The translations under genes and the position numbers were made by a program. Shown here piece after piece: positions 7,181 to 14,330 of a DNA stretch of 24,380 nt; the first letter of the stretch is position 1, and the number at the start of each line of letters is the position of its first letter. The notes under the pieces were generated by a model. The model was not told where the DNA came from. It saw only the letters and a list, made by a program, of their open reading frames with translations, and searched no databases. This DNA comes from Solirubrobacterales bacterium (GTDB lineage Bacteria; Actinomycetota; Thermoleophilia; Solirubrobacterales; Solirubrobacteraceae), in NCBI GenBank assembly GCA_027314825.1, contig DAHVAB010000004.1, positions 1 through 24,380 on the forward strand, read 5' to 3'.

Positions 7181-8602
7181 TCAATCGCGCGCGTGCACGA
7201 TCACGGGCAGGCCGTCGCGGGGGCTGAGCGTCGGCATCTGGCGGATCGTGAGGTGAAAGCCGTCGGCCAGGCTGAGGCGGAAGCGGCTGAGGATCGCGCT
7301 CGCGATCACGCGGATCTCCAGCTGGCCGAAGCGCATGCCGATGCAGGTTCGCGAGCCGCCGCCGAATGGGACGTAGGCGCCCTTGGGCAGGGCGGCCTTC
7401 GCCTCGGGGGTGAAACGCTCCGGCAGGAAACGATCGGGTTCTGGAAAGACATCTGGGAGGTGGTGTGAGGCCCAGGAGGAATAGTTGACATATGCTTCGC
7501 CCGGGACGTCGACGCCGCAGAGGGTGAACGGCTCGATCGAGCGGCGGGGGCCGATCCAGGCGGGCGGGTACATGCGAAGCGTCTCCTCCAGCGCCATCTC
7601 CAGGTGAGGGAGCGCCGTTCCGGTGAGATCGGCCCCGGTCGGCGGGCGGCCCGCGAGCACCTCGTCCTGCTCTGCGATCAGGCGGTCTGTCACTGTCGGG
7701 TTGCGCGCCAGCTCGTGGAAGAGGAAGGAGACCGTCGAGGTGGTCGTGTCGTGGCCGGCGAACAGGAGTGTCATGACCTCGTCGCGAATCTGTGAATCGG
7801 AGAGGGCGGCCCCGTCCTCGTCGGTGGCGTCGAGCAGCAGGCTCATCACATCGCTGCCGCGGCGCCCGCTCGCGCGGCGATCGCGTATCTCCTCATAGAT
7901 CATGCGGTTGAGGCGGCGGGAGGCGCTGATGAGACGCGACCAGGGCGTGCCGGGACCGCGCAGCATCCGCAGGGGGTAGAGGGTGGAGTAGAAGGAGAGC
8001 GCCTGCTCGAAGAGGGAGGCGGCGTCTATCTCCTGCGCGCGGCCGCCGTCGGGGTCGAGGCCGAAGAGGGCGCGCATCGCGATCCGCAGCGCGAGGCGGC
8101 GGGTGAGAAAGTAGAGGTCGAGCCGCTGGCCGGGGCGAATGTGATCGAGGGCCCGCTCCGTCTCCTGTTGCATCGTCTCGACGGTGGCGGCGATCTGTTC
8201 ACGGTGAAAGGCCGGCAGCATGATCTGCCGCGAGCGGCGGTGGTATTCGCCGTCGGTGGTGAGAAGGCCGTCGCCGATCAGCGCGGTCAGATCGCGAAAG
8301 TGTGACTCCCGCCAGATGAAGTTGGAGGCGTGCGAGACGGTGATGTGATGGTTGGCCTGCGGCCCGAGCGCGAAGACGATCAGCCCGTGGAAGATGCGAA
8401 GGGTGAAGACGGGGCCGTGGCGGTGGTATGCGTCGAGCAGGATCGGCAGCGGTTCGTTTGAGAAGCGCACGGTGCGCGCCATCGAGAAGTCGGTCTCCCC
8501 CGGCGGGTAGGCGACCTCCGCGGAGCGCTGCCGGCGCAGGTCGGCCGCGATCAGCGCGAGCGGGCTCACATGCTCCAGCGGCGGCGGTGCGGCGATGGCC
8601 AT
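7181..8602 (-). CDS. Cytochrome P450
   Basis: Haem-thiolate monooxygenase of 473 residues. The I-helix oxygen-activation motif AGHDTT is at 282-287, the K-helix ExxR is E340-T-L-R343, an ERF meander signature (PDRFLPERF) is at about 389-397, and the haem-binding loop FGGGSRTCIG is at 413-422 with the proximal Cys at 420. It has no N-terminal membrane anchor, so it is probably soluble. The substrate cannot be told; the overall look is close to bacterial CYP102/CYP110-like enzymes acting on fatty acids or hydrophobic compounds, which is a guess. The ATG start is preceded by GTTAGGG. An inverted repeat (8623-8640) sits 21-38 bp upstream. PadR lies upstream on the same strand and FprA is a plausible electron source. 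Confidence 0.95.
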   Translation of the reverse strand: MAIAAPPPLEHVSPLALIAADLRRQRSAEVAYPPGETDFSMARTVRFSNEPLPILLDAYHRHGPVFTLRIFHGLIVFALGPQANHHITVSHASNFIWRESHFRDLTALIGDGLLTTDGEYHRRSRQIMLPAFHREQIAATVETMQQETERALDHIRPGQRLDLYFLTRRLALRIAMRALFGLDPDGGRAQEIDAASLFEQALSFYSTLYPLRMLRGPGTPWSRLISASRRLNRMIYEEIRDRRASGRRGSDVMSLLLDATDEDGAALSDSQIRDEVMTLLFAGHDTTTSTVSFLFHELARNPTVTDRLIAEQDEVLAGRPPTGADLTGTALPHLEMALEETLRMYPPAWIGPRRSIEPFTLCGVDVPGEAYVNYSSWASHHLPDVFPEPDRFLPERFTPEAKAALPKGAYVPFGGGSRTCIGMRFGQLEIRVIASAILSRFRLSLADGFHLTIRQMPTLSPRDGLPVIVHARD

Positions 8603-8622
8603 TCCCTAACCCTACACCCACG

Positions 8623-8640
8623 ACTGGCTGGCTGGCCAGT
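8623..8640. promoter_or_regulatory. Inverted repeat upstream of P450
   Basis: ACTGGC-TGGCTG-GCCAGT is a perfect 6-bp inverted repeat with a 6-bp spacer, 21 bp upstream of the P450 ATG. Size and position fit a repressor operator, perhaps for the adjacent PadR protein, though it does not resemble the palindrome in the padR promoter. Inferred from symmetry and location. Confidence 0.35.
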
Positions 8641-8652
8641 TTCGAGTTTTGA

Positions 8653-8669
8653 GCCGCCCTCCGGGCGGC
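8653..8669. terminator. GC hairpin downstream of padR gene
   Basis: GCCGCCC-TCC-GGGCGGC makes a 7-bp stem with a 3-nt loop between the end of the padR gene (8814) and the start of the P450 gene. It could end padR transcription, but the minus-strand tail is TCAAAAC, without a T-run. The surrounding gap 8670-8813 is G+C-rich and holds nothing else I can identify. Confidence 0.3.
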
Positions 8670-8813
8670 GCGCGGGTCGCGTGACGGCTCGCTCTGAGGT
8701 GCGGGCACTCACGCGGGAGCGGCCCGTGCCGGGCCGTGGCGCATGTGGTGCGGCGGGCGCGGGCGGGGCCGGTCCTGGGGGAGCCGCCCCGCGCCGCGCC
8801 GGCCGTCGTGCGC

Positions 8814-9509
8814 TCAGTCGCTCTCCTGCTCCGGGGTGTCCGTCTCGCCGCCGTCGGCGAGGATCCGGGAGAGCTCCCGCCGCGCCGTGGCGAGGATCTT
8901 CTTGGCTTCGGCGAGCTGGGACTCGTTGCCGGCGCGCATCAGCTGGCGGAAGGCGAGCATCACTTCGCGCGCCGCCCCGCCGAGCGCGATCACGCTCTCG
9001 CCGAGATCGTCGGCCATCTGCTCCCATGGCGCCGGCGTCTCTGCGCCGCGCTCGGCCAGCCGGGTGCGCCCGGCATCGGTGATCGCGAAGAGCTTGTGCG
9101 AGTCGAGCTCCTCGGAGCGGATCAGCCCCTCGTCCTCCAGCTGCTGGAGCGTGGGGTAGACAGACCCGGGGCTCGGACGCCACGCCCCCTCCGAGCGCTG
9201 CTCTATCTCCTGCATGATCTGGTAGCCGTTGCGCGGCTCCTCGGCGAGCAGCAGCAGGGCAGCGGTGCGAATGTCGCCCCGCCGCGCCTTGCGCTGCCGC
9301 CCGAACGGTCCGCCCCGTCCGCCGCCGAGCCCGCCGAGCGCCTCCCGCGCCCAGGGCGGCGGCCCATGATGGCGCCGATGGGCGCCCCGTCCGGCCCCGG
9401 GCCCCGCACCGCCGCCGGTGATGGAGCGCCACAGGCCGCGCAGGTCCTCGTAGACGTCATAGCCGCCCCCGCAGCCCCCGCCCTCCGCGTGCATCGCATA
9501 TGTGTGCAT
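8814..9509 (-). CDS. PadR-family transcriptional regulator
   Basis: Winged-helix repressor-type protein of 231 residues. The N-terminal part (about residues 10-62) is a Gly/Pro/Arg-rich flexible segment. The PadR domain begins at RRGDIRTAALLLLAEEPRNG and includes the typical GYQIMQEIEQRSEGAWRPS and GSVYPTLQQLEDEGLI. The C-terminal 60 residues (GESVIALGGAAREV and on) form the helical dimerisation region. I chose the ATG at 9509 because GGAAGG sits 7 nt upstream. The longer frame from a TTG at 9575 is wrong, since that TTG is part of the -35 box. It probably controls itself and possibly the P450 gene; the ligand is unknown. Confidence 0.88.
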   Translation of the reverse strand: MHTYAMHAEGGGCGGGYDVYEDLRGLWRSITGGGAGPGAGRGAHRRHHGPPPWAREALGGLGGGRGGPFGRQRKARRGDIRTAALLLLAEEPRNGYQIMQEIEQRSEGAWRPSPGSVYPTLQQLEDEGLIRSEELDSHKLFAITDAGRTRLAERGAETPAPWEQMADDLGESVIALGGAAREVMLAFRQLMRAGNESQLAEAKKILATARRELSRILADGGETDTPEQESD

Positions 9510-9546
9510 CTCAAAGCCTTCCGTATAGAACAGTCCCGATACGCTC

Positions 9547-9575
9547 ACGATATATCGCAACATGGCATACGTCAA
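9547..9575 (-). promoter_or_regulatory. padR promoter with overlapping palindrome
   Basis: On the minus strand TTGACG (9575-9570) and TATCGT (9552-9547) are spaced by 17 bp, a good housekeeping promoter that gives a leader of about 30 nt before the padR ATG. A perfect 10-bp palindrome, CGATATATCG (9548-9557), overlaps the -10 box and may be the autoregulatory PadR operator. Confidence 0.65.
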
Positions 9576-9679
9576 GTGCTACCGCCACGACCCCCCTCAT
9601 CCCTGGCGGCCAGCCCCAACTCCTGCCATACTTCTGCGCACGCGCGTGGAGCAGCACCGATTGCCCTCCGCGCAATCGC

Positions 9680-9753
<74 letters not shown>

Positions 9754-9759
9754 CTTTCA

Positions 9760-9779
9760 GGTCTTCACGTTTGAAGGCC
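9760..9779 (+). terminator. Probable tRNA-Asp terminator hairpin
   Basis: An 8-bp stem (one G-T pair) with loop CGTT starts 7 bp after the tRNA: GGTCTTCA-CGTT-TGAAGGCC. It is followed by a weakly T-rich TGTCCTGTTC. Position and stem suit a terminator for the tRNA transcript. Confidence 0.5.
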
Positions 9780-9891
9780 TGTCCTGTTCACGTTTTGGGG
9801 CTCGCTGGTCGTGTTGCCGGCGGGCTTTCGTGTCTTGGGGGGACCGGTGGTGCTGCGGGAGCGGAGCGGCCGTCTTGGGGGAGGTTCCCAG

Positions 9892-9911
9892 CCCGTCCGG
9901 ACGGGTCTTTT
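9892..9911 (+). terminator. Palindrome followed by TCTTTT
   Basis: The perfect 14-bp palindrome CCCGTCCGGACGGG can fold as a 5-bp stem with a CCGG loop and is followed at once by TCTTTT. It has the form of an intrinsic terminator for plus-strand transcription, a possible backup for tRNA-Asp. Confidence 0.45.
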
Positions 9912-10078
9912 GGGCGTGTCGGGGTTGCTGGCTGTTGGCCGGTCTTGGCAGGGAGCGTGTGTCGGGCGTCTGCGGCGTTCAGGCTGCGATCGCCGGTGGC
10001 GCGTTGGCTTTTGCGGTGGGCTCGTGAAGGCTTTCTCGTCGGCGGCGGCGGCGGCGCGGTGGCAGGCCCTGTTCGGCG

Positions 10079-10138
10079 CGGAGGCCGGCCGCCGATCAAC
10101 GCCGAGAGCAGGACGTTGGCGTCAGCGACGACCGCGAT
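10079..10138 (-). pseudogene. Remnant of a PIN-domain toxin (N-terminus only)
   Basis: Just inside the 3' end of the antitoxin gene, another minus-strand frame reads IAVVADANVLLSALIGGRP. This is the usual first strand and helix of a PIN ribonuclease, with the first catalytic Asp in DANVLLSAL. After about 20 residues the similarity stops and the frame runs into Pro/Arg-rich low-complexity sequence. The other PIN acidic residues are absent, so the toxin cannot be functional. The overlap of about 17 bp with the antitoxin is the arrangement expected of a VapBC-like pair. No ATG, GTG or TTG start remains next to it. Confidence 0.6.
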
Positions 10139-10376
10139 CGGCGGCGAAATCGTCCAGGACCTCTTGCTCGGTTGTGCCGCTGGCGGCGAGCTCGCCGCCG
10201 ATCTGCTCTGAGAGGCGCAGGAAGACCTCGCGGCGAACCTCGACGGGCAACTGGGGTGTGTCCCAGGGCAGGAAGAACCCTGCCGGGCTGCCTTCGCGGG
10301 TGATGAGGATCACGTCCTCGGAGCGGAACATCTCGCTGGCATGGTCGCGGAAGTCTCTGACGGTCACGACCTTCAT
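10122..10376 (-). CDS. Phd/YefM-like antitoxin, orphaned
   Basis: Short antitoxin of 84 residues. The N-terminal MKVVTVRDFRDHASEMF and DVILITREGSPAGFFLP match the Phd/YefM-type DNA-binding fold (strand-helix-helix-strand with a conserved ITR.G.P). The C-terminal half is acidic and helical, the part that normally wraps the toxin. GAGGTG lies 5 nt before the ATG, so it should be translated. Its partner, a PIN-domain ribonuclease gene overlapping its 3' end, is reduced to about 20 codons. It may persist as a regulator, an anti-toxin against related elements, or decaying DNA; the sequence does not say which. Confidence 0.78.
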   Translation of the reverse strand: MKVVTVRDFRDHASEMFRSEDVILITREGSPAGFFLPWDTPQLPVEVRREVFLRLSEQIGGELAASGTTEQEVLDDFAADRGRR

Positions 10377-10480
10377 GTGGGCACCTCAGTGGTCACGCCA
10401 ACATCTCGTAGCGTGCCGCGCAACCGCCGCGCCCACCTCTGAGTGAAGCCGCCGCAGACAGGTCGCCGACCTGTTGCAGG

Positions 10481-10780
10481 TCAGCTGATTGGCAGCGTCT
10501 CGTCGTCGAAGACCGCGCGGATCTCGAGGTGGCCGCCGAGCGCCTCCACGTAGTTCTCCAGCGTGGAGAGCCGCATGTCCTCGGCGCGCTCGAACTGGGA
10601 GACGCTCGACTGCGAGACGGAAAGCTTCTCGGCGAGTGTCTCCTGGCTCATATGCCGGTGCCGGCGGAGGCCGGCGAGGCGTCGCTCTGCGCGCATGATT
10701 TCGCGGATGCTTCGGATGTGGGGCTCGTCGTCAGGCGTGACGACGCGCTTGCGGACGTCCTTCCACTTCGTCGTCTTCAT
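10481..10780 (-). CDS. higA: HigA-like XRE-family antitoxin
   Basis: DNA-binding antitoxin of 99 residues. The Cro/C1-type helix-turn-helix lies at about residues 35-80 (LAGLRRHRHMSQETLAEKLS, SQSSVSQFER, STLENYVEALGG), with a short N-terminal extension. It overlaps the stop of the upstream toxin by ATGA and has GGAG 6 nt before its ATG, so translation is coupled. The toxin-first order is the rule for HigBA pairs. It should neutralise HigB and repress the shared promoter at 11126-11154. Confidence 0.85.
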   Translation of the reverse strand: MKTTKWKDVRKRVVTPDDEPHIRSIREIMRAERRLAGLRRHRHMSQETLAEKLSVSQSSVSQFERAEDMRLSTLENYVEALGGHLEIRAVFDDETLPIS

Positions 10781-11118
10781 AGCTGCTCCAGGTGCTTGTC
10801 GTATAAGTCGTCGGCGACTGGGATGCTCTGGTCATACCAACGTTGCCATCGGTCGGTCTTGTCGCCTGCGATCAGCAGGATCGCTTGGCGCTCGGGGTCG
10901 AAGGCGAAGAGGATGCGCAGATGACCGCCGACGCTGCGCAGCTCCTTCATGTTGTGGTGCCGGCTGCCGTTGACATGGTCGACGAACGGCCGGCCGAGCT
11001 TCGGGCCTTGCGCCTCCAGCTCGTCGATGGCGGGGACGATCTGCCTGCGCTGGGCGGTGTCGAGGTCATGGAGAAGCCACTGCTCGACCTGCTCGGTGAC
11101 GACGATCTCCCACGCCAC
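10777..11118 (-). CDS. higB: HigB-like toxin (RelE fold, Gp49/DUF891 family)
   Basis: Toxin of 113 residues with the pattern of the phage-derived Gp49-like HigB group: a helical start (VTEQVEQWLLHDLDTAQRRQ), LGRPFVDHVNGSRHHNMKELR, the core strand GGHLRILFAFDPERQAILL, then GDKTDRWQRWYDQSIPVADD with a C-terminal helix. Relatives are ribosome-dependent mRNA endonucleases. The start is a GTG that falls 7 nt after a -10 box, so the message is probably leaderless; there is no ribosome-binding site. Full length with intact higA downstream, so this pair is likely active, unlike the adjoining Phd/PIN remnant. Confidence 0.85.
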   Translation of the reverse strand: MAWEIVVTEQVEQWLLHDLDTAQRRQIVPAIDELEAQGPKLGRPFVDHVNGSRHHNMKELRSVGGHLRILFAFDPERQAILLIAGDKTDRWQRWYDQSIPVADDLYDKHLEQL

Positions 11119-11125
11119 ACGGCCG

Positions 11126-11154
11126 AGTATAAGCTAAAGCCGATAATAAGTCAA
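11126..11154 (-). promoter_or_regulatory. higBA promoter (leaderless)
   Basis: On the minus strand TTGACT (11154-11149) and TATACT (11131-11126) are spaced by exactly 17 bp, each five of six to consensus. The GTG of higB begins 7 nt after the -10, where transcription should start, implying a leaderless transcript. The A+T-rich box stands out from its surroundings. The remaining gap up to 11291 holds no gene I can support. Confidence 0.75.
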
Positions 11155-11291
11155 GGCTAATGTCTGCTGTCCGGTTGCTCGCCGCCCATTCGCGCATGGG
11201 CTTCTCAGCTTCCTGGGCCGCGAGCGCCGCTCAGCGTCCCTACGGCTCCGCTCCGCTCGTGTCGCGACGCGCCCTATCGCCGCCTTCTCGA

Positions 11292-11525
11292 CTATGACGC
11301 AAAGCGCATCAGAACGATACGGTTCGCGCACGCCGATGGCCGCTGCGTCTCGACCTCGGGGATTCCCGATTCAGGCCACTGCTGCAGCGCGGCGAGGAAC
11401 GCGTCCTGAGCGAGGTCCTCGGCGGCGGCCACGTCTCTCACGATGCGAGTCAGCCCGGCTATCAACCGGGCCGACTCGATCCGCCACACGGCGTCGATCG
11501 CACGGTGGGTGGCCGACAGGCTCAC
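11292..11525 (-). pseudogene. Truncated ECF sigma factor (ECF42-like)
   Basis: A GTG in a GTGA overlap with the upstream DGPF gene opens a frame of 77 codons. It begins THRAIDAVWRIESARLIAGL and continues with VRDVAAAEDLAQDAFLAAL and QQWPESGIP. This is the start of sigma region 2 in the ECF42 group, which normally runs to about 400 residues with a C-terminal TPR-like extension. After ESGIP the expected DNPGAWL is missing and the sequence becomes unrelated up to the stop. Neither other frame recovers it, so this is a deletion or insertion breakpoint near 11345, not a frameshift. The fragment lacks regions 2.4 and 4 and should be inactive. The lost part borders the toxin-antitoxin island. Confidence 0.75.
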
Positions 11526-11944
11526 GCCTGCCTCTTGGCCGCCTGCTCGCGCAGCCGCTCGTTGGCTTCGCGCAGCTCCGGCGTCAACTGCTCGCCGAAC
11601 TCCTCGGCGTCGAAGACCTGGCGAAGCTCGATTTCCACGCCGCCGCCGAACGGCGCACGCTTCAGCCACTCGATCGCCTCCTCACGCGAGGCGCACTCCC
11701 AGATCCAGTACCCCGCGACGATCTCCTTCGCCTCGGTGAAGGGACCATCGATCACGGTCCGGTCGCCGCCGTTGAAGCGGACCTTCGCGCCCCTGGAGGT
11801 CGGGTGCAGCCCCTCGCCGGCCAGCATCACGCCTGCCGTCACCAGCTCTTCGTTGTACTTCGTCATCGCCCCGAGGAGCTCTGTGCTGGGCATCTCGCCA
11901 GCCTCGGACTCAGGGCTCCCGGGAACCAGAACCATGAAACGCAT
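11522..11944 (-). CDS. YCII-related DGPF-domain protein
   Basis: Small protein of 140 residues of the YCII/DGPF family. The signature VIDGPFTEAKEIVAGYWIWE is complete, after an N-terminal MRFMVLVPGSPESEAGEMP. Such proteins are regularly encoded with ECF42 sigma factors and are thought to take part in their signalling; the biochemical role is unknown. The ATG has GGGAGG 5 nt upstream. Its 3' end overlaps the start of the sigma gene by GTGA, which fits that pairing, but here the sigma gene is cut short. Its 5' end overlaps the 3' end of the upstream secreted-protein gene by 35 bp. Confidence 0.88.
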   Translation of the reverse strand: MRFMVLVPGSPESEAGEMPSTELLGAMTKYNEELVTAGVMLAGEGLHPTSRGAKVRFNGGDRTVIDGPFTEAKEIVAGYWIWECASREEAIEWLKRAPFGGGVEIELRQVFDAEEFGEQLTPELREANERLREQAAKRQA

Positions 11945-14330
11945 CGTTGCCTCCCTGTGGTGAGTGGGTGTGCCGTGGAGAATGGCGCGGTCCGGGCCTC
12001 ACAATCCATCCTCTGATGCGCAGCCGCCGGCCGTGGCTGCGCAGGATCAGCCTCAGCTCGAGGCGGCGATGGCGGCGGATCGCGCGGCGACCGAAGGCGG
12101 TCAGCTTCAGCTGCACCCGGTGCCGGCCGCGACCGAGCCTCTCCGTGTAGCTGTGAACTGCGCGGCCGGCGATCCTGATCCTCCCGCGGGTAGAGGTCGT
12201 GAACCTGAGCAGCAGGCGCCCGCTGGCGATCCTGTCGTGGATGTGGGATATCGCATGGCGCGATGCCATTCTGCGCGCGTGGCGGGCATCTCCCTTCTTG
12301 CCGGTGGATGGGGAAGCCGTGCTCGCAACGGCCGGCGCTGTGGGCGCGGGCGCGACGGTCGGCGGCGCGGGCGCGGCCTGGCAGCCTTCCACGGTGAAGG
12401 GCGTTGTGGCCTGCGCGCTCACCCCTTCGATGCTCTGCACGGTCGTGAGGATCTGTCGCGCTTGGCAGGCACTCGGATAGAGGATCAGCCCGTGCCGTTC
12501 GATCTCGAATTCCAGTGCGCTTGACTGCAGCGGTATCCCGTCGAGGATCTGTGGCAGCGGCCCGCTCGTGATGGTGAGCGGGCCGTTGGACGCGTCTCCT
12601 ACCCCGGCGTGCACGACCGCCTCGCCGAGGTGCAGCGGTCCGGCCGTGGCATCCAGCGCGATGCTGAGCCCGGATGGGGCGCCGAGGTAGCCTTCGGTCA
12701 GGTATACGGCGCCGGTGAACGATGCTGGCTCGGGGAATGCTCCGACCCTGAGGATCGCCGTTCCGATTCGGCTGGCGGCGGGGCAGGAGCCTTCGCTGGC
12801 CGCGGGCTCGCCGCATGCCTGGACGCCGGCGGGGTTCCATGCCGCACCCGCCGGGAGCTGCACGTCGAAGCGCGAGAGGTCCTGTTGCCCCGGCCCGCGT
12901 GAGAGCGAGAGAAGCAGTGCGCTGGTTGCGCCGGCCGGCACGCTCGTCGGTTCGACGCGGACCTTCGGTTCGAAGGGCGCCGGGCTCGCGCAGGGCGCGC
13001 CGTTCGCGCCTTCGCTCACCACGAATGAGGAGCTCGGCATCGCGGCGGCCTGCCCGCTCCAGGGCGCGAGCGCCGCGGTGCTCGTGGCCGGCCCGCAGGT
13101 CGGCGGATTGGAGAGCAGGGCTCGCGGGCCGCCGAACAGGCGCAGGCGGATCTCGCCAATCGGCAGCTGCGGCATATCCTCGAATCTGAGGGCCGCCTGT
13201 CCGGTGCTCGGGTTGAGAAGCATCTCGCCGGCGAGCTTGATCACGGTGCCGGAGCTCGGTGCTTCAGCCGCCACGTAGACGGAGACGAGGCTCCCGAACG
13301 GGTTGGCCTCAGGGGTCGCGAGGAAGATGTCTCCCCGCAGCGGTTCGGAGAGCAGCGGGGTCTTGATTTCGACGTCGCCGAGCCTCGCGGCGCCTGGACA
13401 CTGCGCCGGCTGCGCCGTGGCCAGGGCGACCTGCGCTTCTCTGCAGCCTTCCAGGCCGTGGGTGGCCGACAGCGACACCGAGACGCCGGCGGGCAGGAGG
13501 ATGCTCGCGCTCTGCATCTGCGCAGTGGCGGGGCCGGAGGCGAGCTGGCTCTGGGGTACCTGGAACGAAAGCGTGTATCCCGATGGCTCGCTCGCCTGAA
13601 ACACCTCCGGGAAGACGCTCAGTGTGGGCGCGAACGGCGGTTCGCCGCAACCGCTCATCTGTGGCAGCGAGCTCGACTGCGATGCGAGGTCAGATCCCCA
13701 CGATTCCGCCTGTAGCGTGCTCTGCGGCGCCGCGGTACACGATGTCGGCAGCGTCACGATGCTCGGTGCGGCCCTGTCGATCACCAGCTTGAGCGATTCG
13801 ATGTCCGCCACCGCCGGCAGGTCGTGGATGTCGAGCGTCATCCGGTAGCCGCCGTCGCCTGACGCCCGGCTGCCTTCCTCGGCGATCGCGACGCCGATCC
13901 GGACCGGGACGCCGCCGAGCTTGAAGCCGAGCGCGCCGAGCTCTCCCGCCTGCGGGGCGAGCGTTTCCAGGGGCGCCGAGACTGAGGATCCTCCCGCCTC
14001 GATCTGCGCTTCGCCCGCGAGGGTTTCGTGCGGCACGACGAGCGGATCGACGATGAGTCCTGGCGGCAGCTCGATGCTCATCGCCTTGACTTCGTCTGCT
14101 GGGTTGGACGCTTCGTGTGCGAGCACCGCTTCGGCGCTCAGCGTGTGGGGATGGGAGCCCGCCTGCGTGTCGGGCGCCCCGCCTTCTTCGGTGGCGCTGA
14201 GGCTGTAGCTCTCGATCTGAAAGCCCGATGCCGCGCGAGCCACGGATGCGTCGGCCGCCATCGCCACGACGAACAGGGCGAGGCAGAGCAGGCAGGCGAG
14301 GATCGGGCTTGCCAGCCGGAGCCTCTGCAT
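11910..14330 (-). CDS. Large secreted repeat protein, Arg-rich C-terminal module
   Basis: Exported protein of about 806 residues. I chose the ATG at 14330 because a typical signal peptide follows (MQRLRLASPILACLLCLALF to about ARAASG); the frame upstream is open but low complexity. The body has repeated immunoglobulin/beta-sandwich-like units of the type ELPPGLIVDPLVVP, ILLPAGVSVS and VQLPAGAAWNP, each with a nearby Cys pair (e.g. SATHGLEGCREAQ, CPGAARLGDVEI). I associate this pattern with Thermoleophilia surface proteins of unknown function. A Pro/Ala hinge precedes a basic C-terminal module (about residues 702-777, SGRLLLRFTTSTRGRIRIAG and on) like that of the protein at 3215-4687. GGAGGTGAGG lies 12 nt before the ATG, rather far. 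Confidence 0.75.
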   Translation of the reverse strand: MQRLRLASPILACLLCLALFVVAMAADASVARAASGFQIESYSLSATEEGGAPDTQAGSHPHTLSAEAVLAHEASNPADEVKAMSIELPPGLIVDPLVVPHETLAGEAQIEAGGSSVSAPLETLAPQAGELGALGFKLGGVPVRIGVAIAEEGSRASGDGGYRMTLDIHDLPAVADIESLKLVIDRAAPSIVTLPTSCTAAPQSTLQAESWGSDLASQSSSLPQMSGCGEPPFAPTLSVFPEVFQASEPSGYTLSFQVPQSQLASGPATAQMQSASILLPAGVSVSLSATHGLEGCREAQVALATAQPAQCPGAARLGDVEIKTPLLSEPLRGDIFLATPEANPFGSLVSVYVAAEAPSSGTVIKLAGEMLLNPSTGQAALRFEDMPQLPIGEIRLRLFGGPRALLSNPPTCGPATSTAALAPWSGQAAAMPSSSFVVSEGANGAPCASPAPFEPKVRVEPTSVPAGATSALLLSLSRGPGQQDLSRFDVQLPAGAAWNPAGVQACGEPAASEGSCPAASRIGTAILRVGAFPEPASFTGAVYLTEGYLGAPSGLSIALDATAGPLHLGEAVVHAGVGDASNGPLTITSGPLPQILDGIPLQSSALEFEIERHGLILYPSACQARQILTTVQSIEGVSAQATTPFTVEGCQAAPAPPTVAPAPTAPAVASTASPSTGKKGDARHARRMASRHAISHIHDRIASGRLLLRFTTSTRGRIRIAGRAVHSYTERLGRGRHRVQLKLTAFGRRAIRRHRRLELRLILRSHGRRLRIRGWIVRPGPRHSPRHTHSPQGGNDAFHGSGSREP

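Larger units (their letters stand above)
9754..10078. other. Non-coding, compositionally odd stretch after tRNA-Asp
   Basis: About 325 bp with no convincing gene. The plus strand is rich in G and T and poor in A, unlike the rest of the window. A minus-strand frame stays open here, but its product is Pro/Arg-rich low complexity without family features. It holds two hairpins (listed separately) and looks like decayed or foreign DNA between the tRNA and the PIN remnant. Confidence 0.5.

Noticed and set aside
9510..9575. TTG start adding 22 residues to the PadR protein
   Set aside because: That TTG is part of a good -35 box, and the ATG at 9509 has a well-placed GGAAGG.
9788..10099. A 103-codon minus-strand frame continuing the PIN remnant
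   Set aside because: The frame stays open but the product is Pro/Arg/Thr-rich without the later PIN acidic residues, so it is not taken as a real protein.
11134..11331. A 65-codon minus-strand frame upstream of higB
   Set aside because: Overlaps the higBA promoter and the sigma fragment, has no ribosome site, and shows no recognisable composition or motif.
11290..11350. Repeat of the tRNA-Asp 3' end at the sigma breakpoint, as an att site
   Set aside because: Only a short GGTTCG match is present near 11330, too little to call an attachment repeat.
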